From Collinsella sp. (GTDB taxonomy: Bacteria > Actinomycetota > Coriobacteriia > Coriobacteriales > Coriobacteriaceae): 17,065 nt of DNA. Of the stretch, positions 1-4,783 are shown piece after piece (the stretch's first letter is position 1; the number at the start of each line of letters is the position of its first letter). The stretch covers positions 1 to 17,065 of the forward strand of contig JAHYYI010000036.1 in the NCBI GenBank assembly GCA_019425045.1, in the 5' to 3' direction. Both the position numbers and the translations under genes were made by a program. The notes beneath the pieces are model-generated. The model ran no database searches and was not told where the DNA came from. It saw only the letters and a list, made by a program, of their open reading frames with translations.

Positions 1-272
1 GTACATGTACGGATGAATATGGGAGGTGTTCGGATGAAGTTGCCAATCAAGGCCCCAACGGCTACGTCCGCTCATTCCGTGCGGGTTATATGCAGGTCTG
101 CCTGCGCACGCTATCATGTATGGGTTAGACCGCAACTATGTACCCCATACGCGAAGGGATGCGCATGTATCTGAAGATCGACATGTTCTAGCCGGGCTTA
201 CCCCCGCAGTGGCGCCGTGCGCCCCATCAGCTCTGCCGATTTTCACCTTCACGCATATAAAGGAGTCCCGCC
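1..272. other. Non-coding leader upstream of prfA, with one doubtful small ORF
   Basis: No recognisable gene is visible in this stretch. One small frame is worth recording: ATG 34 to TGA 174 on the + strand (46 codons) is preceded by GGGAGGT at 21-27 with 7 bases of spacing. Its product is rich in Cys and Arg, matches no family I know, and the frame stays open to the left edge, so it could also be the 3' end of an upstream gene or chance. A short hairpin, GCAGG-TCTG-CCTGC, lies at 92-105. I found no convincing -35/-10 pair for prfA. The prfA ribosome-binding site AAAGGAG is at 259-265. Confidence 0.4.
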
Positions 273-1340
273 ATGCGCGACAAGCTCGAAAAGATTATCA
301 AGGCCTACGAGGAGCTCGAGAAGAAGCTTTCCGACCCGGCCGTCGCCTCCGATATCAAGGAGTTCACGCGTCTCAACAAGGAGTACGCGCACCAGTCCGA
401 CCTCATCGCCGCCTCGCGCGAGTACATCGGCGCGCTCGATGACATCGAGGCTGCCAAGGAAATGCTCCACGATACTACCGATGCCGATGAGAAGGAGATG
501 CTCCAGATGGACATCTCCGAAAACGAGGCCAAGCTTCCCCAGCTCGAGGAAGACATTAAGTACATGCTCATCCCGAGCGACCCCAACGACGACAAGAACA
601 CCATCGTCGAGATTCGCTCCGCCGCCGGTGGCGACGAGGCGGCCATCTTCGCCGGCGACCTGTACAAGATGTATCAGCGCTTCTGCGAGTCGCGCGGCTG
701 GAAGACCACCGTGCTCGACTCCAGCCCCAGCGAGGCCGGCGGCTTTAAGTCCATTGAGTTCAAGGTCGAGGGCGACCGCGTCTACTCCGTCATGAAGTTC
801 GAGTCCGGCGTGCACCGCGTCCAGCGCGTTCCCAAGACCGAGTCCCAGGGCCGTATCCAGACCTCCACGGCAACTGTCGCCGTGCTTCCCGAGGCCGAGG
901 AGATCGACGTCCAGATCAACCAGTCCGACCTGCGCATCGACACCTACTGCGCCTCCGGCCCTGGCGGTCAGTGCGTTAACACCACTTATTCCGCCGTGCG
1001 CATCACCCACCTTCCCACCAACACCGTGGTGCAGTCGCAGGAACAGCGCTCCCAGATCCAGAACCGCGAGGTCTGCATGCAGATGCTGCGCGCCCGCCTG
1101 TACGAGATGGAGCTCGAGAAGCAGCAGGCAGAGCTCGGTGCCGAGCGCCAGAGCCAGATCGGCCACGGCAACCGTTCCGAGAAGATCCGCACCTACAACC
1201 AGCCCCAGGACCGCGTGACCGATCACCGCATCGGCTTCAATTCCACCTACAACGGCGTTCTCCTGGGCGACCAGCTCGGCACGGTCATCGAGGCACTCGC
1301 CGCCGCCGAGCGAGCCGAGAAGCTGGCACAGGCTGTTTAA
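273..1340 (+). CDS. prfA: Peptide chain release factor 1 (RF1)
   Basis: RF1 recognises UAA and UAG stop codons in the ribosomal A site and triggers hydrolysis of the peptidyl-tRNA ester. The 355-residue length is normal for the family. Visible features are the N-terminal helical domain (about 1-100), the conserved SAAGGDEAAIFAGDLY block (about 116-131), the PxT stop-codon recognition motif as PKT at 187-189 (RF1-type, not the SPF of RF2), and the catalytic GGQ at 231-233. The loop around GGQ reads GPGGQCVNTT, where RF1 usually has GAGGQHVNTT. Start ATG 273 has AAAGGAG at 259-265 with ideal spacing. The next gene but one element downstream is prmC, whose product methylates the GGQ glutamine, a classical pairing. 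A structured 3' element begins at the first base after the TAA stop. Confidence 0.97.
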   Translation: MRDKLEKIIKAYEELEKKLSDPAVASDIKEFTRLNKEYAHQSDLIAASREYIGALDDIEAAKEMLHDTTDADEKEMLQMDISENEAKLPQLEEDIKYMLIPSDPNDDKNTIVEIRSAAGGDEAAIFAGDLYKMYQRFCESRGWKTTVLDSSPSEAGGFKSIEFKVEGDRVYSVMKFESGVHRVQRVPKTESQGRIQTSTATVAVLPEAEEIDVQINQSDLRIDTYCASGPGGQCVNTTYSAVRITHLPTNTVVQSQEQRSQIQNREVCMQMLRARLYEMELEKQQAELGAERQSQIGHGNRSEKIRTYNQPQDRVTDHRIGFNSTYNGVLLGDQLGTVIEALAAAERAEKLAQAV

Positions 1341-1473
1341 GTTACGGCGTTTTACCAAACGCCGTAACTGCTCGACGCTGCGCGCCGCCCAGAGCGACAA
1401 TTTGTCATTCAAAAGGCAAGGCATGACCAGAAGGTCTATGCCCTGCCTTTTTCATGCCAACTTGTCGCTCTGG
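1341..1473 (+). repeat. Structured 3' element, copy 1 (possible RNA motif)
   Basis: This begins at the base after the prfA stop. Stem 1 is a perfect 12-bp hairpin: 1341-1352 pairs with 1357-1368 around the loop TACC. A linker carries GACGCTGC at 1374-1381. Stem 2 is a perfect 12-bp helix between 1389-1400 (CCAGAGCGACAA) and 1462-1473. Inside it lies stem 3, 1411-1451, capped by GACC-AGAA-GGTC with a single bulged T at 1437. A second copy at 16873-17005 aligns over the full 133 nt with no gap at about 65% identity, and keeps all stems with compensatory changes. The structure is read by eye from the sequence. Its function (3'-end processing, termination, small RNA or dispersed repeat) is inference. 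Confidence 0.75.
1411..1452 (+). terminator. Probable intrinsic terminator of prfA within structured element copy 1
   Basis: The inner hairpin pairs 1411-1418 (AAAAGGCA) with 1444-1451 (TGCCTTTT), then GGCAT with ATGCC, then GACC with GGTC around the loop AGAA. There is one A/C mismatch and one bulged T. A run of five T (1448-1452) follows the GC-rich part, and four A precede it, so it could terminate transcription from either side. In copy 2 the T-run sits after the outer stem instead. Confidence 0.6.
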
Positions 1474-1616
1474 ACGTCGCTCGCTGACATTGCCAAAACA
1501 TCGGCGTTTCCTTGGTTGTCAAATGATCCGTAGGGAGTCATTGGTGACATTGCCTTGATATTTTATTCAGTCGGCTGTGATGTCATTTGAGCTGCTTACC
1601 TGCTTAAGGTAATTGA

Positions 1617-1790
1617 CGGCATATATCTGCTATCGAAAATATTGCTCGAAAAATTGTCCAAGAAGTCGCGGGGCGATTTTTGATGGGTCGCGCGTCAAGT
1701 GATTTGGCAAGTTCTTGGTTAGATATTGGTCAGTTTTGGGGCAACCTTGCCAAAAGCTTGACGGATGCAGATTTAGACGTCGACGAATGA
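1617..1790 (+). pseudogene. Possible remnant of a gene's 3' end (unrecognised)
   Basis: After an in-frame TGA at 1614 the frame is open for 57 codons to TGA 1788-1790. The translation has natural-looking composition, with segments such as IARKIVQEVAGRFL and DIGQFWGNLAKSLTDADLDVDE, amphipathic helices and an acidic end. The only ATG is at 1683, leaving 35 codons and no clear ribosome-binding site. Upstream frames are broken by stops. It therefore reads like the tail of a degraded gene, but chance cannot be excluded and I do not recognise the family. Confidence 0.2.
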
Positions 1791-1853
1791 ACACTCTAGG
1801 CAGGCTCCAAGCAAAATTCTGGGCTGATTCTCGATAATCGCCTTCAATCGTCC

Positions 1854-1881
1854 CTTGCCAAGCGCTGGCCTCGCTTACAAT
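1854..1881 (+). promoter_or_regulatory. Candidate promoter of prmC
   Basis: A -10-like TACAAT at 1876-1881 is preceded by CTTGCC/TTGCCA at 1854-1860, with a 15- to 16-bp spacer that is on the short side. The site lies about 50 bp upstream of the prmC ATG at 1930 and downstream of the gene-poor stretch. The call rests on sequence match and position only. Confidence 0.4.
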
Positions 1882-1929
1882 CTGCTCCGACATTCGCGCG
1901 CCGCCCGGCGCTTAAGAGGGGAGGGCCCC

Positions 1930-3180
1930 ATGGCAAACGAGATCTGGACCATCAAGCGTTGTCTCGAGTGGACCAAGGAGTACCTGGCCGAGCGCGGCGA
2001 GGAGCACCCCCGTCTTTCTGCCGAGTGGCTGCTGTGCGCCGCCACGGGCCTGGCGCGCATTGACCTATATATGCGTATGGACGAGACGCTTAACGCGGCC
2101 CAGCTCGAGACCATGCATGCGGCCGTCGTTCGTCGCGCTAAGGGCGAGCCGCTGCAATACATCACGGGCAGCACGCAGTTTCGCATGATCGATGTCGCGT
2201 GCGCCCCCGGTGTGCTCATTCCGCGCCCCGAGACCGAGATGCTCGTCGAGGAAGTCCTTAATTATCTGGATGCCGAGGTGCTGAGCCCCGAGGCTGTCGC
2301 CCGTCAGCGCGTTGAGCTGCCTTGGAACGATGAGGTCGAGGAAGCGCGCAAAGCCGAAGCCGCATTGGCCGACGAGCGAGCGACGGCCGAGCGCCGTGCC
2401 GCCAACCTCACAGCTGCCGACGAGGCGGCGCTAGGCGGCGATGTGCTGGGCAGCCGCGCCTATGCCGAGGAACTGGCCGACCGCGAGGCCGAACAAGCCG
2501 CTGCGCAGGCGGCGGAAGCCGAGACTGCGGAAGCCGCCGAGCCCGAGCTCGACGAATACGGCATCGCCATCGAGGGTGCCGACCAGGAGATGGCTTCAGC
2601 TCAGTATGCCGCCGCGCCCGCTCCGGTCGAGCCCCGTATCGCTCGCGTTCTCGAGGTCGGTTGCGGCACAGGCTGCATTTCGCTCTCCCTTGCCTGGGAG
2701 CGCCGCGGCCATGTCACCTGCACCGCCACCGATATCGAGCCGCGCGCTATCGATCTGGCCACCAAAAACCGCGACGCGCTCGGCCTCACGGCAGATGAGG
2801 TTGCCTTCAGCCTCACCAACCTGGTGAGCTCCATTCCCCACGACGAGTGGGGCACCTTCGACGTGCTCGTCTCCAACCCACCCTACATCCCGACCGACGT
2901 CATGCGCTCGCTGCCGCACGAGGTCAAGGACTTTGAGCCCGATTTGGCTCTCGAGGGCGGTGCCGACGGCCTGGACATCTTCCGCCGTCTGCTCAATGCG
3001 GCACCCTATATGCTGCGCGCCGGCGGCCTGTTTGCTTGCGAGCTCTACGAGGGCGCCCTCGACGCCGCGGCCGAGCTCTGTCGCCAAGCGGGCCTTTCGG
3101 ACGTGCGTATCGTCCACGACCTCACCGATCGCCCCCGCATCGTTCGGGCCATCGTCACCGAGCCCAAGCAGCGCCAGTAA
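1930..3180 (+). CDS. prmC: Peptide chain release factor N5-glutamine methyltransferase
   Basis: PrmC (HemK) uses S-adenosylmethionine to methylate the glutamine of the GGQ motif of release factors, so it acts on the product of the upstream prfA. The N-terminal substrate-binding domain includes PLQYITGSTQF (75-85) and IPRPETEMLVE (97-107). The Rossmann methyltransferase domain has the SAM-binding EVGCGTGCISLSL (242-254) and the catalytic NPPY at 316-319. The protein has 416 residues against about 280 usual. The excess is an Ala/Glu-rich, highly charged insertion at about 115-233, between the two domains. Start ATG 1930 is chosen because GGGGAGGG (1918-1925) lies just upstream. An earlier in-frame ATG at 1855 lies within the candidate promoter and has no such site. 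Confidence 0.93.
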   Translation: MANEIWTIKRCLEWTKEYLAERGEEHPRLSAEWLLCAATGLARIDLYMRMDETLNAAQLETMHAAVVRRAKGEPLQYITGSTQFRMIDVACAPGVLIPRPETEMLVEEVLNYLDAEVLSPEAVARQRVELPWNDEVEEARKAEAALADERATAERRAANLTAADEAALGGDVLGSRAYAEELADREAEQAAAQAAEAETAEAAEPELDEYGIAIEGADQEMASAQYAAAPAPVEPRIARVLEVGCGTGCISLSLAWERRGHVTCTATDIEPRAIDLATKNRDALGLTADEVAFSLTNLVSSIPHDEWGTFDVLVSNPPYIPTDVMRSLPHEVKDFEPDLALEGGADGLDIFRRLLNAAPYMLRAGGLFACELYEGALDAAAELCRQAGLSDVRIVHDLTDRPRIVRAIVTEPKQRQ

Positions 3181-3194
3181 TATTTATTAACTGG

Positions 3195-3223
3195 TTAGCA
3201 AAAATTATAAAGTAGTTTATAAT
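3195..3223 (+). promoter_or_regulatory. Promoter of the hicAB operon
   Basis: TTAGCA at 3195-3200 and a perfect TATAAT at 3218-3223 are separated by 17 bp, a textbook sigma-70-type arrangement. Transcription would start near 3230, after the in-frame ATG at 3228. This argues that hicA starts at ATG 3249 rather than 3228. The -10 box lies in the right arm of a palindrome, the expected layout for an autoregulated toxin-antitoxin promoter. Confidence 0.7.
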
Positions 3224-3224
3224 T
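3203..3224. promoter_or_regulatory. Palindromic operator, probable HicB or HicAB binding site
   Basis: A perfect inverted repeat with 9-bp arms, AATTATAAA (3203-3211) and TTTATAATT (3216-3224), flanks the spacer GTAG. The right arm contains the whole -10 box. A smaller inverted repeat, TAAC-TG-GTTA (3188-3197), overlaps the -35. HicB antitoxins of this type commonly repress their own operon through a C-terminal DNA-binding domain, so binding here would block RNA polymerase. The palindrome is seen directly; its use by HicB is inferred. Confidence 0.6.
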
Positions 3225-3248
3225 AGGATGGCTGAAAGAGGTCGGCCA

Positions 3249-3434
3249 ATGCAACCTCCTACCTTTCGGGAAATCATTGCCCTACTCAAGCACGATGGAT
3301 TCGTGAAGGTCGCGCAAGTCGGTAGCCATGCTAAGTATGTTTCTGGTGACCGCGTTGTCACCGTGAACGGCTCTGGTGGTGATCGACCAAAGAAGGGCAC
3401 GTGGGCAAGTATTCGTCGCCAAGCTGGATGGTAG
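3249..3434 (+). CDS. hicA: HicA-family mRNA interferase toxin
   Basis: HicA toxins have a small double-stranded-RNA-binding-like fold and cleave mRNA when not held by HicB. The 61-residue product shows the family pattern: TFREIIALLKHDGF at the N-terminus, the catalytic-histidine motif GSHAKY (His27), a VVTVNG strand, and the ending KKGTWASIRRQAGW, which matches the usual KKGT..SI.RQAG. Start ATG 3249 is chosen because AAAGAGG (3235-3241) stands 7 bases upstream. The in-frame ATG 3228 would add 7 residues, but it has no good ribosome-binding site and lies at or before the predicted transcription start. The gene is followed after 11 bp by hicB, the typical toxin-first order. The AT-rich promoter region suggests that the module was acquired. 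Confidence 0.88.
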   Translation: MQPPTFREIIALLKHDGFVKVAQVGSHAKYVSGDRVVTVNGSGGDRPKKGTWASIRRQAGW

Positions 3435-3445
3435 TTGGAGGCAAA

Positions 3446-3892
3446 ATGAGGCAGCGATTTACCTATGACTGCGTTCTCATAAAGGAAGATGACGGTTACT
3501 GCGCTAGCTTCCCGCAGATTCCCGGCGCCTTTGCCGATGGCGATACGCGCGAAGAAGCTATTGCCCATGCCACCGAGGCGCTGATGGCGTTTTTGGCCGA
3601 TGACCTCAACAACGGTTTGACTCCGGCGGGGTACGAACGCTCGGCCGAGGTCGTGGCCCTTTCGGTCGAAATCGACCACGAGGACGCTCGGGAAGCGGCG
3701 TGCCGAACATTTAAAGACGCAGCGCTGGACCTCATAGTCTCCGCTCCGCGGATTACCGCGCTGGTCAAAGCCGGAAAGCTCGATGTTGAACTCGTCGACG
3801 GCCGTCGGATGATAACGATAGACAGCATCGAGCGCTACGCCGCCCAAGAACGCCACGCCGGCAGGCCAAAGAAGTTCGTCGCAGTCCAATAA
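3446..3892 (+). CDS. hicB: HicB-family antitoxin with C-terminal DNA-binding domain
   Basis: HicB neutralises HicA and usually represses the operon. The N-terminal half has the partly degraded RNase H-like HicB signature: Tyr-rich first strand, GYCASFPQIPGAFADGDTRE, then an EAIAHATEALMAFL helix. The C-terminal part (about 95-135) contains ITALVKAGKLDVELVDGRRMITIDSIERY, split here as ITALVKAGKLDVELV and DGRRMITIDSIERY. This resembles an excisionase/MerR-like winged-helix DNA-binding domain and fits the palindrome upstream of hicA. The protein has 148 residues from ATG 3446, which is preceded by TGGAGG (3436-3441) with 4 bases of spacing. An upstream in-frame ATG at 3401 overlaps hicA and is less likely. 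I see no obvious terminator after the TAA, so read-through into tsaC is possible. Confidence 0.85.
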   Translation: MRQRFTYDCVLIKEDDGYCASFPQIPGAFADGDTREEAIAHATEALMAFLADDLNNGLTPAGYERSAEVVALSVEIDHEDAREAACRTFKDAALDLIVSAPRITALVKAGKLDVELVDGRRMITIDSIERYAAQERHAGRPKKFVAVQ

Positions 3893-4026
3893 CCCCCTCA
3901 CTTTCACCGACTACTAGAGCCGCTCACCAAACCAACATGCGCTGTGGGCAAATGGATTGAACGTTTCGTGCGAGAATGCCCCTCAGTAAACAAACTTGCA
4001 CCAGAGCGTAAGGGGCTGGCATACAC

Positions 4027-4770
4027 ATGCAGACGGTCTATCGGGTATTCGAGGGAGCGCGTGAGCCGCATCGGCTCGCCGTCGAGCGTACGGCCGAGGT
4101 GCTCGGCTGTGGCGGCTTGGCGCTGATCCCGACCGAGACCGTCTACGGTGTCGCCGTGGCAGTCAATGCCTTCTCCGATGCCGCCCCCCAAGATACAAGC
4201 GAGTTCCCGTCGTGGTCATGCGACCCGCAAGCCACCGTCAATGGCACCGCGGTCCCTGCGCTCGGCACCGGCTATCGCCGTATCTTCACTCTCAAGCAAC
4301 GTGAGCTCACACAAACCGTCGCTTGGCTGGTCGATGGCGTCGAAGCACTCGACCGCTATGGCGTGGATATCCCGGAAGATGCCCGCATACTCGCGCGACG
4401 ATGCTGGCCGGGAGCCCTGACTATCGTGGTCAAGGCAGCTCCCTGTGTGCCGACCTTTATGCGCGCTGCCGACGACACCGTGGCCCTGCGCGCTTCGGCC
4501 TCTCCCGTGGTCCAAGCGCTCATTCGCGCCTGCGGCAGCCCCCTTGCCTGTACGAGCGCCAACACGCACGGCGCGACCTCGCCGGCAAGCTTTGCCGCCG
4601 TCGAGGGTCGCATCCTGGAGGGGGTCGATGTTGCCGTCGACGCCGGTGAGACCCCGTGTCGCGACGCCTCGACCATCGTGTCGTTTCAGCACGGCGAGCT
4701 CCAGATCCTGCGCCAAGGCGCACTTCCCGCATCAGAGATCGAACGGGTCCTGTCCGACCCGATGCAATAG
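4027..4770 (+). CDS. tsaC: L-threonylcarbamoyladenylate synthase (YrdC/Sua5 family)
   Basis: TsaC makes threonylcarbamoyl-AMP from threonine, bicarbonate and ATP. This is the first step of the t6A modification at position 37 of tRNAs that read ANN codons. The 247-residue protein is a single YrdC domain without the extra C-terminal Sua5 domain. Visible motifs are ALIPTETVYG (32-41), a lysine/arginine active-site pair in FTLKQRE (87-93), RRCWPGALTIVV (124-135), and the SAN motif at 177-179. Between TVYG and the KxR motif there are about 42 residues where most family members have about 14, so a roughly 28-residue insertion is present. Start ATG 4027 has AAGGGG at 4010-4015, with a rather long spacing of 11. 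The gene is 13 bp from glpK and probably co-transcribed with it. Confidence 0.9.
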   Translation: MQTVYRVFEGAREPHRLAVERTAEVLGCGGLALIPTETVYGVAVAVNAFSDAAPQDTSEFPSWSCDPQATVNGTAVPALGTGYRRIFTLKQRELTQTVAWLVDGVEALDRYGVDIPEDARILARRCWPGALTIVVKAAPCVPTFMRAADDTVALRASASPVVQALIRACGSPLACTSANTHGATSPASFAAVEGRILEGVDVAVDAGETPCRDASTIVSFQHGELQILRQGALPASEIERVLSDPMQ

Positions 4771-4783
4771 AAAGGTTTAAGCG

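Larger units (their letters stand above)
1474..1929. other. Gene-poor, AT-richer stretch between prfA and prmC
   Basis: This 456-bp stretch is visibly richer in A and T than the genes around it and contains no gene I can support. It holds a 10-bp direct repeat (TGACATTGCC at 1485-1494 and 1545-1554), a short coding-like + strand frame ending at 1790 (listed separately), and the likely promoter region of prmC near its right end. A reverse-strand frame at 1630-1893 has no ribosome-binding site and no recognisable product. Confidence 0.55.

Noticed and set aside
1485..1554. Direct repeat TGACATTGCC as the start of a CRISPR array or as insertion-site duplication
   Set aside because: There are only two 10-bp units, 60 bp apart, with no further copies and no transposase; too little for either call.
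1630..1893. 87-codon open frame on the - strand between prfA and prmC
   Set aside because: It has no ribosome-binding site and no recognisable motif, and it runs into the GC-rich prmC leader. It overlaps a more natural-looking + strand fragment.
1855..1929. Earlier in-frame ATG of prmC at 1855
   Set aside because: It lies within the candidate promoter and lacks a ribosome-binding site, while ATG 1930 follows GGGGAGGG closely and begins at the normal family N-terminus.
3228..3248. Earlier ATG of hicA at 3228
   Set aside because: It is only 5 bp after the perfect TATAAT box, so it would lie before or at the transcription start. ATG 3249 has a good ribosome-binding site.
4001..4019. CCAGAGCG before tsaC as a possible third copy of the structured element
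   Set aside because: Only the 8-mer matches. The partner arm CGCTCTGG, the TACC hairpin and the GACGCTGC linker are all absent.
3944..4126. 60-codon + strand frame before and inside tsaC
   Set aside because: It overlaps the start of tsaC in another frame, has no ribosome-binding site, and its product has shadow-like Arg/Ser composition.
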